NCBI GenBank assembly: GCA_016290725.1
Contig: JAEEUZ010000005.1
Coordinates: forward strand, 1-40,773
Length of the DNA: 40,773 bases
Direction of reading: 5' to 3'
Source: Bacteroidales bacterium
Lineage (GTDB): Bacteria; Bacteroidota; Bacteroidia; Bacteroidales; UBA932
The position numbers and the translations under genes are program-made. This document shows positions 28,804 through 37,930 of the stretch, piece after piece. Position 1 is the first letter of the stretch. Each line of letters starts with the position of its first letter. The notes below the pieces were generated by a model, which saw nothing but the letters and a program-made list of their open reading frames with translations, was not told the DNA's origin and did no database searches.

Positions 28804-29589
28804 ATGTTCACCTATTTCGTATCCGACGTCCATCTGGGACTTGATGTGGCCGATCCCGCCGGCCGCGAAGAGCGCTTCGTGCGCTTCCTTCGGGAGATTC
28901 CCGTGATGCGCACCAGCGCCGTGTATCTTCTCGGCGACATCTGGGACTTCTGGTACGAATACCGCGACGTTGTGCCCAAGGGCTATGTGGAGGTGCTTTC
29001 TGCGCTCATCGGCCTGATGAAAGCCGGCGTGAAGGTGTACTTCTTCCAGGGCAACCACGACATCTGGACGTACAAGTATTTCGAAGAGCTTGGCATGATA
29101 CGGCTCGAGCAGCCCTATGAGGTGGAAATCGACGGCAAACGCTTCTGCCTCGGCCACGGCGACGGCCTCGGCCCCGGCATGCGCGGCTACAAGTTCATGC
29201 GTAAATGCTTCCACAGCCGCTTCCTGCAGGCGCTCTTCAGCAGCCTGCACCCATGGCTGGCCTTCCGCCTTGGCAACGGCTGGTCCAAGAAGTCGCGCCT
29301 TGGCAAGAGCATAAGTTACGAATTCAAAGGCACGTCGGAACCCCTCTACAAGTACTGCCTCTCCTACCCCAATCCCGTAGATTACTTCATCTTCGGCCAC
29401 TACCACTGCCACGCGGATATCCCCGTATCGGCCACCGGCGCCCTCGCAACGCCCACAACGGTAACAACCGAGCAAACCTCCACCGAAGGGGCCCCGCGCC
29501 TCCTTCTCCTGCGCGACTGGATACAGTGCTCCAACTGGATAGAATTCGACGGCACCTCCTGCCATTACACAGAAGAGCCCAGCCTATAA
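28804..29589 (+). CDS. lpxH: UDP-2,3-diacylglucosamine diphosphatase-like metallophosphoesterase
   Basis: YFVSDVHLGL, LLGDIWDFW, FFQGNHDIW, LGHGDGLG, FGHYHCH. Confidence 0.8.
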   Translation: MFTYFVSDVHLGLDVADPAGREERFVRFLREIPVMRTSAVYLLGDIWDFWYEYRDVVPKGYVEVLSALIGLMKAGVKVYFFQGNHDIWTYKYFEELGMIRLEQPYEVEIDGKRFCLGHGDGLGPGMRGYKFMRKCFHSRFLQALFSSLHPWLAFRLGNGWSKKSRLGKSISYEFKGTSEPLYKYCLSYPNPVDYFIFGHYHCHADIPVSATGALATPTTVTTEQTSTEGAPRLLLLRDWIQCSNWIEFDGTSCHYTEEPSL

Positions 29590-29626
29590 CAACCGGCCGG
29601 GCACGGCGGCAAACTCTCTTGCACAC

Positions 29627-29664
29627 AAAAAAAAAGAATCCGGACGCGAAGGACCGGATTCTTT
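29627..29664. terminator. Bidirectional terminator between convergent lpxH-like and acpP genes
   Basis: AAAGAATCCGG (29633-29643) / CCGGATTCTTT (29654-29664), with an A9 run on the acpP-distal side. Confidence 0.85.
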
Positions 29665-29683
29665 GTGTGATGTTGAGGGAGAA

Positions 29684-29929
29684 TTACTCGCCTACTTTTT
29701 CCTGTACTTTTGCGATTGCGTCGCCAACGGTTGCAATGCCACTGGTTTCCTCATCGGGAATCTTGATGCCGAACACCTTCTCGAATTCCATAAGGAGCTC
29801 TACGGTGTCCAGGGAATCTGCACCCAGGTCATTGGTGAAGCTCGCGGTTTCGGTAACCTCGGATTCTTCAACGCCAAGCTTGTCAACGATGATAGCTTTG
29901 ACCTGCTTTACGATTTCTTCGTTAGTCAT
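29684..29929 (-). CDS. acpP: Acyl carrier protein
   Basis: [29 protein letters not shown] (DSL phosphopantetheine site); 81 aa. Confidence 0.95.
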   Translation of the reverse strand: MTNEEIVKQVKAIIVDKLGVEESEVTETASFTNDLGADSLDTVELLMEFEKVFGIKIPDEETSGIATVGDAIAKVQEKVGE

Positions 29930-29980
29930 AATGATTAGGTTTTAAGTTTATATTACGTTTTCTTATATCCGATATTCGTG

Positions 29981-29988
29981 CAAAGATA
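29981..29988 (-). promoter_or_regulatory. TATCTTTG -7 element upstream of acpP
   Basis: CAAAGATA on + strand, 52 nt upstream of the acpP ATG. Confidence 0.5.
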
Positions 29989-30000
29989 AGCAATTTTTCT

Positions 30001-30768
30001 CTACTTCTCAACTTTTGGCTGCTTTTTAGCCAATTTGAGCCATATACGCACACCGTTCAGGGAGTTGATAAAGAAGAAGCAGTACTTCACCACCATCACG
30101 GGTGCATATCCGTTGGAACCTGCTGCGCCACAGCGGTTTACCCACAGCGCGATGGAGAATATGTTCACGAATACCCATATGAACCACGAATCCGAATAGC
30201 ACAGCGAAAGCAGTATCTGCCCGGTTATGTTCAGCACCATCACAATGGCGTCCAGCAGGATCTTATCGCGTTCCACGGCATCGGCCCCGCCCAGGCGCGC
30301 CACGTCGATATAATACAGTATCGCATACACGGCGGCGATACCGGCCACGATGCTCGCGCCCACGATAGCCCACTGCTTCCCGGTGAGCCTCAGAGCCTTT
30401 GGCGTCTCCTGCTTGCCTTCTTTGTTCTTCCCGGCGCCGTGCTTGCGCCACTGCCATATACCCACGAACTGCATCGGCAGGAAATAGCACAGGTGCAGGA
30501 GCGTTTGGCCGATGTTCCCCGCATCCCAGTTGGTGTATGCGCATATCGACACGTTCACAATCCCAAACAGGAAGTTCCATATGAGCCCGTTTGCGCTCAT
30601 CACGCAGTTGAACACGCCCATCACCGCCCCCAGGGTAACCACCAGCATCTTCGCGATGTTCGCCCCCGGCTCCTGCATCTTGAAAATATTCACCACCAGC
30701 ACAACACTGATCATCCCCACCAGGATGAACGCATTGAACCACTTGTTAAAAGTCTTTTCCTGTATCAT
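30001..30768 (-). CDS. pnuC: PnuC-family nicotinamide/vitamin-precursor transporter
   Basis: NGLIWNFLFGIVNVSICAYTNWDAGNIGQTLLHLCYFLPMQFVGIWQWRKHG; multi-TM. Confidence 0.8.
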   Translation of the reverse strand: MIQEKTFNKWFNAFILVGMISVVLVVNIFKMQEPGANIAKMLVVTLGAVMGVFNCVMSANGLIWNFLFGIVNVSICAYTNWDAGNIGQTLLHLCYFLPMQFVGIWQWRKHGAGKNKEGKQETPKALRLTGKQWAIVGASIVAGIAAVYAILYYIDVARLGGADAVERDKILLDAIVMVLNITGQILLSLCYSDSWFIWVFVNIFSIALWVNRCGAAGSNGYAPVMVVKYCFFFINSLNGVRIWLKLAKKQPKVEK

Positions 30769-30813
30769 AGCGTAAAATACAACTTTCTATCTATCAATTA
30801 CTTATCAAAACAC

Positions 30814-30835
30814 CCTGGGGCAAAAAAGCCCCAGG
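30814..30835. terminator. Hairpin in the uvrC-pnuC intergenic region
   Basis: CCTGGGGC-AAAAAA-GCCCCAGG perfect 8-bp stem with T-rich flanks on both strands. Confidence 0.6.
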
Positions 30836-30916
30836 CACTTTTCATAATTTGTTATATATCAACAACTTCCAGTTTACACTTTCAAATACTCTTGTTTTCT
30901 TTTTTGCGACGTGACT

Positions 30917-30956
30917 AAAACTTTTTCTACCCCACAGGGGGGAGCGAAAAAGTTTT
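30917..30956. repeat. Foldback AAAACTTTTTC...GAAAAAGTTTT with internal CCCC/GGGG
   Basis: 11-bp perfect arms (30917-30927, 30946-30956). Confidence 0.75.
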
Positions 30957-30980
30957 GTCCCGTCTGTTTTGGCTCACGCA

Positions 30981-32777
30981 CTAGCCATCGCTCAAATAAT
31001 CATGTATGCGGGTGGCGAGGGAGGCGCCGACGAGGGCGGAGAGCTCCTCGAGGGGGGCGCGGGCGATTTGGGCCACGGAGCCGTAGCTGAGGAGGAGGCG
31101 CTGCTCGGTTTTAGCGCCCACGCCGGGGATTTCGCGGAGGGCGCTCCGGATCGCCGCTTTGGAGCGGAGGTCGCGGTGGAAGGTGATGCCGAAGCGGTGG
31201 GCTTCGTCGCGGATTTGCTGGAGCACCTTAAGCGCACGCGAGTTGCGGTCGATAAACAGCGGATACGGATCCCCTACCCGCACAACTTCTTCGAGGCGTT
31301 TTGCCAGGCCCACAACCGTGAGTTTGTCCGTGAGCCCAAGCTCCGCCAATGCCTGCCATGCGGCATCCAGCTGGCCGCGGCCGCCGTCGATCACGATCAG
31401 ATCCGGTAAATCAGAAGGCGCCTCCGCCAGCATCCGCGAGTAACGCCTGTTCACCACTTCTTTCATGGACGCAAAGTCGTTCGCGCCGATAACGGTCTTT
31501 ATCTTGAACTTGCGGTAGTCTTTCTTGGAGGGCTCCGCCTCGCGGAACACAACGCAGGAGGCCACAGGGTTGGTGCCCTGGATGTTGGAGTTGTCGAAAC
31601 ACTCGATGTGCCGAGGGAGCCTGTCCAGGGACAACGCCTTCTGCAATTCCTCCATAACCGAAAGCCGCCAGGCGTCGGGATCCGTGTGCTCTTTCTGCTT
31701 GATCGAGTTGAAGTGGAACTCCTTGGCGTTCTTGCCGCTGAGCTCCAGCAGGGCCAGTTTGTCCCCGCGGACGGGCACACGGAAGGCAACCCCGTCTATT
31801 GTAACATCCGGCAGGAACGGCACGATCACCTCCGGTGCCAGGGCGCCGAACTTATCTTCAACCTCGCCGATGAACGTAGCCAGGAACGTGGAGGGTTCCT
31901 CTTCGATCTGGCTCTTGAAGCCAAGATTCAGGCTCTGCACGATCGCTCCCCCGCGGACGCGAAGGAAGTTTCCATACGCTTCGGAGCCATCCAGGACGAT
32001 CGAGAACACATCGGCATCGATATCCTGGGCCGATGTTACCACGCTCTTGGCGTAGTGCTTCTGGACCGAGAGCATTTTCTCCTTGTAGAGCTGCGCCTGC
32101 TCGAAATCGAGCTGCGCGGCGGCATCGGCCATGAGATTGCGGTAATGCTTGATTACGTCGCTGCCGCGCCCGGAGAGGATGCGAACGATGTCGTCGATGT
32201 TCGAAGTATACTCCTCCTTGGATATTCCACCGACGCAGGGAGCCTTGCATCGGCCTATATGGAAATCCAGGCAGGGGCGGAATTTGTGCTGGAGAATAGC
32301 CTGGGAAGTGATGTTGAGCCGGCATGAACGAAGCGGGAACACAGAAGCGAAGAACTCCAGCATCCCGCGGGCGTGCAAGACGGAGCTGTAGGGGCCGAAA
32401 TAGCGGTTCCCCTTGCCCTTTTCCATGTGGCGGGTGATGAACACGCGCGGGAAATCGTCGCCCGTGACGCATATCCAGGGATAGGTCTTGGAGTCCTTCA
32501 GGAGGATGTTGTATTTGGGCTTGTACTGCTTTATGAGATTGTTTTCCAGCAGCAGGGCATCGGCCTCCGAATCCACCACGGAGTACTGCGCATCGGCAAT
32601 CTTCGAAACAAGGATGCGGGTTTTGGCGTTAAGGCGCTCCGGCGGCACGAAATACTGCGCCACCCTCTTGTGGAGGTCCTTCGCCTTACCCACATATATG
32701 ACATTACCCCCGGCGTCGTAGTATCTGTACACGCCGGGGTTATGGGGAAACAATGCGATTTTTTCCCTTACTGTCAT
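30981..32777 (-). CDS. uvrC: Excinuclease ABC subunit C
   Basis: PHNPGVYRYYDAGGNVIYVGKAKDLHKRVAQYF (GIY-YIG); ECFDNSNIQGTNPVASCVVF; IPGVGAKTEQRLL. Confidence 0.97.
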   Translation of the reverse strand: MTVREKIALFPHNPGVYRYYDAGGNVIYVGKAKDLHKRVAQYFVPPERLNAKTRILVSKIADAQYSVVDSEADALLLENNLIKQYKPKYNILLKDSKTYPWICVTGDDFPRVFITRHMEKGKGNRYFGPYSSVLHARGMLEFFASVFPLRSCRLNITSQAILQHKFRPCLDFHIGRCKAPCVGGISKEEYTSNIDDIVRILSGRGSDVIKHYRNLMADAAAQLDFEQAQLYKEKMLSVQKHYAKSVVTSAQDIDADVFSIVLDGSEAYGNFLRVRGGAIVQSLNLGFKSQIEEEPSTFLATFIGEVEDKFGALAPEVIVPFLPDVTIDGVAFRVPVRGDKLALLELSGKNAKEFHFNSIKQKEHTDPDAWRLSVMEELQKALSLDRLPRHIECFDNSNIQGTNPVASCVVFREAEPSKKDYRKFKIKTVIGANDFASMKEVVNRRYSRMLAEAPSDLPDLIVIDGGRGQLDAAWQALAELGLTDKLTVVGLAKRLEEVVRVGDPYPLFIDRNSRALKVLQQIRDEAHRFGITFHRDLRSKAAIRSALREIPGVGAKTEQRLLLSYGSVAQIARAPLEELSALVGASLATRIHDYLSDG

Positions 32778-33844
32778 TTGGCCGATGCCAACGCCTCGCT
32801 CACCGCTTTTTCAATATCATCCCCGCGAAGACCGCGTGCGATGATGGTTCCGTCCGGGCCGATGAGCATGATGTGCGGAATACCCTCGATGCCGTAGATG
32901 TCCGTGGGAATCTTCTGGGCGTTGATAATCTGGTCCCACTTGATTCCGAGCTCCTTGGCCGCGGCCTTGGTGTCCGTGGGATTATCCCATACGGCAACAC
33001 TTAACACATTGAAGTTCTTGCCTTTATGCTTCTTGTAAACGGCGGCGATATTGGGAAGTTCCGCCTTGCAGGGGCCGCACCAGCTGGCCCAGAAGTCCAC
33101 AAGAACGAACTTGCCCTTACCCACGAAGTCCGAGAACTTCACCGTGGATTTGTTGGGCTTTTCCGGATCCTGCACGACCGTGAAGTCGATGAACTTGGAG
33201 CCTGCGCCGGTTTTGCTCTTGGTGTCGTAGAGATTGATGAGCTTCTGGATATAAGGGTCTTGGCGGAGTTCGTCCGAAAGGCTGCCAAGGGCTTCCACCA
33301 TCTTGGCGTCATCGTCCGTCTGGATGGAGGAGATGGCAAGGAGGCCCACCACATTGTCCGTGTTCTGCGAAAGAACCTCGAAATAATGAGCGTTGTATTC
33401 CTCCACGGCCTTGTCCAGATATTCTTCCTGCTGGGCTTCGTCCAGGGATTCCATCTCCGCGTTGAACTTGTCCATGAAGGCGGCATCCCATTCGTTGAGA
33501 GCCTTCGCGCGGGAAGTGATGCCTTCCGGATCGTCCGATGTGGCAACGCCTTTTTCCGTGTCGATGGTGATATTGCTGCCGTCCGATACGAAATGCACCG
33601 GATCCGCCTCCGTGAGCATGAATGCAAGCTGAGTTTTGTCCACGGGAAGCAGCACGTTCACTTTGCCGCGAACCACGGCCACGGTGGTGTCCCACTGCTC
33701 GCCGATGGAGAAGGTTACAGAATCCGGGGCTTCGCTGCCGAAATCACAACTTACGCGGGTGAGGCCGCCGGGGTTTGCCTGGGTGCAGGCGACCATCGCG
33801 ATTGCCGCGGCCGCAAGGATAATCTTGTTGAGTTTCATATTCAT
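32774..33844 (-). CDS. TlpA-like thioredoxin-fold lipoprotein
   Basis: Lipobox MVACTQ; VLVDFWASWCGPCKAELPNI. ATGA overlap with uvrC. Confidence 0.85.
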   Translation of the reverse strand: MNMKLNKIILAAAAIAMVACTQANPGGLTRVSCDFGSEAPDSVTFSIGEQWDTTVAVVRGKVNVLLPVDKTQLAFMLTEADPVHFVSDGSNITIDTEKGVATSDDPEGITSRAKALNEWDAAFMDKFNAEMESLDEAQQEEYLDKAVEEYNAHYFEVLSQNTDNVVGLLAISSIQTDDDAKMVEALGSLSDELRQDPYIQKLINLYDTKSKTGAGSKFIDFTVVQDPEKPNKSTVKFSDFVGKGKFVLVDFWASWCGPCKAELPNIAAVYKKHKGKNFNVLSVAVWDNPTDTKAAAKELGIKWDQIINAQKIPTDIYGIEGIPHIMLIGPDGTIIARGLRGDDIEKAVSEALASAK

Positions 33845-33880
33845 ATAGTATAATCATACAAAAGTACTCAAGTTCTGCGT

Positions 33881-33915
33881 AAAAAACAAGGGCGAGCCTT
33901 TTCAGGTTCGCCCTT
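33881..33915 (-). terminator. Intrinsic terminator immediately downstream of rpsC
   Basis: AAGGGCGAGCC (33888-33898) / GGTTCGCCCTT (33905-33915), one G.U pair. Minus-strand GTTTTTT follows (33881-33887). Confidence 0.88.
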
Positions 33916-33937
33916 GCGATGATGCGTTACGCTACGC

Positions 33938-34693
33938 TTATTTGCGCTCGCCGCCACGACGGCCGCCACGGCCGCCACGGCCACCGCGTTCGCCACGGCC
34001 GCCTTCACGACGACCGGCGCCGGGTGCTGCAGCGCTGGATGCGAAGCCGGCGTTAGGAGAAAGATCCTGTTTGCCATACTTCTCACCGTTGCAGATCCAC
34101 ACCTTGATACCCATGGTACCCATCTGTGTGCGGGCTACTGCGAGTGCGTAGTCGATATCGGCACGGAAGGTGTGCAGGGGGGTACGACCCTCCTTGAACA
34201 TCTCGCTGCGTGCGATTTCGGCGCCGCCTACGCGACCGCTGATCTGAACCTTGATACCCTCTGCACCAACGCGCATTGCGGTGGCGATGGCCATCTTGAT
34301 GGCGCGGCGATAGCTCACGCGGCCTTCAATCTGACGGGCGATGCTGTCTGCTACGATTGTAGCGTCTACCTCGGGGCGTTTCACCTCAAAGATGTTGATC
34401 TGAACATCCTTGTTGGTGACCTTCTTGAGTTCTTCCTTAAGTTTATCTACCTCCTGGCCGCCTTTGCCGATGATGACACCGGGACGTGCAGCGTGAATGG
34501 TGACGGTGATGAGCTTAAGGGTGCGCTCAATGATGATGCGGGAGAGGCTGGCCTTTGCAAGACGGCTTCCCAGATACTTGCGGATTTTGTAGTCCTCTGC
34601 GATCTTCTCTGCGTAGTTACCACCTACCCAGTTGGAGTCCCAACCACGGGTGATACCGATACGGTTGCTGATTGGATTGGTTTTCTGTCCCAT
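33938..34693 (-). CDS. rpsC: 30S ribosomal protein S3 with RGG-rich C-terminal tail
   Basis: [27 protein letters not shown] region [15 protein letters not shown]; tail [23 protein letters not shown]. Confidence 0.97.
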   Translation of the reverse strand: MGQKTNPISNRIGITRGWDSNWVGGNYAEKIAEDYKIRKYLGSRLAKASLSRIIIERTLKLITVTIHAARPGVIIGKGGQEVDKLKEELKKVTNKDVQINIFEVKRPEVDATIVADSIARQIEGRVSYRRAIKMAIATAMRVGAEGIKVQISGRVGGAEIARSEMFKEGRTPLHTFRADIDYALAVARTQMGTMGIKVWICNGEKYGKQDLSPNAGFASSAAAPGAGRREGGRGERGGRGGRGGRRGGERK

Positions 34694-34696
34694 TTT

Positions 34697-35113
34697 TTAA
34701 TTCTCCACTGTTGCAGGTTTGACATCGAGTACGATGGTGACGTGGTTGGAACGCTTGCGGATGCGTCCGGCACGGCCCTGAGGGCAGGGGCGGATACGCT
34801 TCAGCGTGCGTCCTTCGTCTACCATGATAGTCTTAACATATACGTTACCGGCTTCCAGCTCGCGGCTCTGTTCGGTGTTCTTCGCCTCCCAGTTTGCGAT
34901 GGCGCTGCGGAGGAGTTTCTCCAGACGCACGGAAGCTTCCTTCTTGGAATAGTGAAGGAGGTCCAGAGCGTGGTTTACTTCCTGTCCGCGCACGGTGTCG
35001 GCCACCAGGCGCATCTTCCTCGGGGAAGTGGGCACGTCGTTAAGCTTTGCTATAGCGGTCTGTTTCTTGGTCTCTTTCAGGCTCTCGGCCATAAGTCTTT
35101 TTCTCTTACCCAT
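34697..35113 (-). CDS. rplV: 50S ribosomal protein L22
   Basis: [56 protein letters not shown]-type C-terminus. Confidence 0.96.
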   Translation of the reverse strand: MGKRKRLMAESLKETKKQTAIAKLNDVPTSPRKMRLVADTVRGQEVNHALDLLHYSKKEASVRLEKLLRSAIANWEAKNTEQSRELEAGNVYVKTIMVDEGRTLKRIRPCPQGRAGRIRKRSNHVTIVLDVKPATVEN

Positions 35114-35132
35114 AATGCTTTTCCTTTAAACA

Positions 35133-35405
35133 TTATTTCTTATTGTTGCCGGCGTGGCCTCTGAAAGTTCTCGTGGGAGCGAATTCGCCCAGCTTGTGAC
35201 CAACCATGTTCTCCGTAACGTATACCGGAATGAACTTGTTGCCGTTATGGACGGCGATGGTGTGGCCCACAAAGTCAGGGGAAATCATGCTGGCACGGGA
35301 CCAAGTCTTGACAACCTCTTTCTTCTTGCTGCCTTCGTTCATAGCAAGAATTCTGCTTTCCAGGGCTTCCTGGATGTACGGTCCTTTTTTAAGTGAACGA
35401 CTCAT
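35133..35405 (-). CDS. rpsS: 30S ribosomal protein S19
   Basis: [67 protein letters not shown]. Confidence 0.98.
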   Translation of the reverse strand: MSRSLKKGPYIQEALESRILAMNEGSKKKEVVKTWSRASMISPDFVGHTIAVHNGNKFIPVYVTENMVGHKLGEFAPTRTFRGHAGNNKK

Positions 35406-35426
35406 AATCTTGTGCAGTTTATTCCG

Positions 35427-36251
35427 TTATTTCTTACGTCTTTCAATGATGAACTTGTTGGAAGTGGCCTTCGGGTTGCGGGTCTTCTTACCCTTTGCAG
35501 GGAGACCCTTGCGGGAACGCGGGTGACCACCGGAGGCGCGGCCTTCACCACCACCCATCGGGTGATCATGAGGGTTCATGACAACACCGCGGTTGTGGGG
35601 ACGGCGGCCAAGGTGACGGGTGCGTCCGGCCTTTCCGTAAGATTCAAGATTATGATCCGTGTTGGACACGATGCCCACGGTGGCGCGGCAGGTTACGGGA
35701 ACCATGCGGGTCTCACCCGAAGGGAGGCGCAGGATTGCGTAGTTGCCTTCACGGGCTGCGAGCTGTGCATAGGTGCCGGCGGAACGGGCCATTGCAGCAC
35801 CCTGGCCGGGACGGAGTTCAATTGCGTGAACGAGCGTACCCACGGGGATGTTTGCAAGGGGCAGGCAGTTGCCGAGATCCGGGGAGGCGGCGGGGCCGTT
35901 CTCCACAGTCTGGCCTACTGCAAGACCGTTAGGGGCGATGATGTAGCTCTTGCTGCCGTCCTGGTATTCGATGAGGGCGATGCGGGCGCTGCGGTTAGGA
36001 TCGTATTCGATGGTGAGTACGGTTGCCTTTTCGCCGTCGCGGTTGCGGAGGAAGTCCACAATACGATACATCCTCTTGTGACCGCCGCCGCGGTAACGCA
36101 CTGTCATCTGGCCGGTATTGTTGCGGCCGCCAGTGGACTTAAGGGGTTCGAGGAGCTTCTTATAGGGCTTCTTCGCGGTGATTTCCTCAAAAGAGCTGAT
36201 GGCCTTGTTGCGCTGGCCGGGAGTCACCGGTTTGTACTTCTTGATTGCCAT
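35427..36251 (-). CDS. rplB: 50S ribosomal protein L2
   Basis: [52 protein letters not shown]. Confidence 0.98.
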   Translation of the reverse strand: MAIKKYKPVTPGQRNKAISSFEEITAKKPYKKLLEPLKSTGGRNNTGQMTVRYRGGGHKRMYRIVDFLRNRDGEKATVLTIEYDPNRSARIALIEYQDGSKSYIIAPNGLAVGQTVENGPAASPDLGNCLPLANIPVGTLVHAIELRPGQGAAMARSAGTYAQLAAREGNYAILRLPSGETRMVPVTCRATVGIVSNTDHNLESYGKAGRTRHLGRRPHNRGVVMNPHDHPMGGGEGRASGGHPRSRKGLPAKGKKTRNPKATSNKFIIERRKK

Positions 36252-36266
36252 ATTCTATTCCTCCTC

Positions 36267-36557
36267 TTAAATGTTAGCGTAGAAATCGATCTTCTCTTCA
36301 CCTGCAAGAGTGACATAAGCCTTCTTGAAGTGATTGGTACGACCGCGCAGGAGACCACTCTTGGTGTAGCGCTGTTTGCGCTTGCCGTGATAGTTGAGGG
36401 TGTTCACGTCGAGGACGTTCACATTGTACATTTTCTCAACTGCGTCTTTTATCTGGAGCTTGTTGGCCTTGCTGTCCACGATGAAACCGTAGCGGTTCAG
36501 TTTTTCGCCCTGAGCCGTCATTTTCTCGGTTACGATTGGCTTAATTAAAATTCCCAT
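36267..36557 (-). CDS. rplW: 50S ribosomal protein L23
   Basis: MGILIKPIVTEKMTAQGEKLNRYGFIVDSKANKLQIKDAVEKMYNVNVLDVNT. Confidence 0.97.
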   Translation of the reverse strand: MGILIKPIVTEKMTAQGEKLNRYGFIVDSKANKLQIKDAVEKMYNVNVLDVNTLNYHGKRKQRYTKSGLLRGRTNHFKKAYVTLAGEEKIDFYANI

Positions 36558-36570
36558 TTGTCTGTCTCCT

Positions 36571-37197
36571 TTACTTTACCCTCTCTGCGAGAATGTCCTG
36601 GACGCCGTCTACCAGCACGAGGCTGTGTGCGTTCATGATTGCGTAGGTGTTGATTTCATCTACGGTGATAACCTTCACGTTTTCGAGGTTGCGGGATGAA
36701 AGATAGATGTTCCTGGAATTCTCCGGAAGAACCATGAGAACCTTGCGGTCGCCGGCCTTGATGGCTGCGAGGATGCCGAGGAGTTCCTTGGTCTTGGGAG
36801 CGTCCATTGCGAAGGGTTCAACCATCACGATGCCGTTCTCCTGAGCCTTATAAGAAAGCGCGGATACGCGGGCGAGGGACTTAACCTTCTTGTTGAGTTT
36901 GTTGCGGTAGTCGCGGGGCTTGGGGCCATGGATGTTGCCGCCACCCACGAAGATACCGGCCTTGAGGGAACCGTGACGTGCACCGCCGCCGCCTTTCTGA
37001 CGGCCGAGCTTCTTGGTGGAATAGGCCACCTCGCTGCGGTCCTTGGTCTTGGATGTTCCCTGCCTCTGGTTTGCAAGATACTGCAGAACGTCCAGATATA
37101 TGGCGTGGTCGTTAGGGGTTACACCGAATACTTTCTCGTCCAGAACGACTGATTTTCCGGATTCGGTACCGTCGATTTTGTATACCTTCAATTCCAT
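36571..37197 (-). CDS. rplD: 50S ribosomal protein L4
   Basis: RQGTSKTKDRSEVAYSTKKLGRQKGGGGARHGSLKAGIFVGGGNIHGPKPRDY. Confidence 0.97.
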   Translation of the reverse strand: MELKVYKIDGTESGKSVVLDEKVFGVTPNDHAIYLDVLQYLANQRQGTSKTKDRSEVAYSTKKLGRQKGGGGARHGSLKAGIFVGGGNIHGPKPRDYRNKLNKKVKSLARVSALSYKAQENGIVMVEPFAMDAPKTKELLGILAAIKAGDRKVLMVLPENSRNIYLSSRNLENVKVITVDEINTYAIMNAHSLVLVDGVQDILAERVK

Positions 37198-37200
37198 TTT

Positions 37201-37824
37201 TTAGTCCTCCAGAATTAAGTATGAACCCTTGGCTCCGGGAACGGAACCTTTAACCACGAGGAGATTGTTCTCTGCGTCTACTTTGAGAACCTCAAGGTTG
37301 AAGACTTTGACGCGCTCGTTGCCCATGTGTCCTGCCATGCGCATTCCGGGGAATACGCGTGAAGGCCATGAGGAAGCACCCATGGAACCGGGGTGACGGA
37401 GACGGTTGTGCTGACCATGGGTCACGCCGCCTACACCTGCGAATCCGTGGCGCTTTACTACGCCCTGGAAGCCTTTACCTTTGGATGTACCGACCACGTC
37501 GATGTACTTCACATCGGTGAAAACGTCTGCTACGGTGACAACGTCGCCGAGCTTAAGCTCACCCTGGAAGTCTGCGGGGAACTCCACAAGTTTCTTCTTG
37601 GGGGTTACTCCTGCCTTTTCGAAATGGCCTTTAAGAGCCTTGCTGGTGTGTTTCTCTTTCATTTCGTCATAGGCAAGCTGCACGGCGGCATAGCCGTCTT
37701 TTTCAACTGTGCGAACCTGCGTGACAACACACGGACCAGCCTCGATGACGGTGCATGGCACATTCTTGCCATCAGCACCGAAGACGGAAATCATTCCGAC
37801 TTTTTTTCCAATTAAACCAGGCAT
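37201..37824 (-). CDS. rplC: 50S ribosomal protein L3
   Basis: [71 protein letters not shown]. Confidence 0.98.
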   Translation of the reverse strand: MPGLIGKKVGMISVFGADGKNVPCTVIEAGPCVVTQVRTVEKDGYAAVQLAYDEMKEKHTSKALKGHFEKAGVTPKKKLVEFPADFQGELKLGDVVTVADVFTDVKYIDVVGTSKGKGFQGVVKRHGFAGVGGVTHGQHNRLRHPGSMGASSWPSRVFPGMRMAGHMGNERVKVFNLEVLKVDAENNLLVVKGSVPGAKGSYLILED

Positions 37825-37865
37825 TGGTGTTCGTTAATTAATTGTTTATAAATACTTTAACCACT

Positions 37866-37900
37866 AAAAAATGCGGCTCGCGCACTTTTTGCGGGCCGCA
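37866..37900 (-). terminator. Terminator-like hairpin upstream of rplC, overlapping its predicted promoter
   Basis: TGCGGCTCGC (37872-37881) / GCGGGCCGCA (37891-37900), one G.U-type pair. Minus-strand T6 (37866-37871). Confidence 0.75.
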
Positions 37901-37930
37901 AATATAGGAATAATATTTTGATTTACCAAA
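37899..37930 (-). promoter_or_regulatory. Bacteroidetes-type promoter for the rplC-rpsC operon (TTTG-N20-TATATTTG)
   Basis: CAAATATA 37899-37906 and CAAA 37927-37930 on + strand. Confidence 0.7.

Noticed and set aside
27868-29565. 565-aa minus-strand ORF antisense to uppP and the lpxH-like gene
   Set aside because: The sense-strand products are recognisable enzymes. The antisense product is a low-complexity His/Glu/Ala/Gly-rich shadow ORF caused by high GC3.
21138-33937. The insert between ribosomal halves being a genomic island or prophage
   Set aside because: No integrase, transposase, tRNA site, phage or defense gene; the content is core chromosomal genes with native-looking promoters.
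35412-36548. 378-aa plus-strand ORF antisense to rplB and rplW
   Set aside because: Shadow ORF over conserved ribosomal protein genes.
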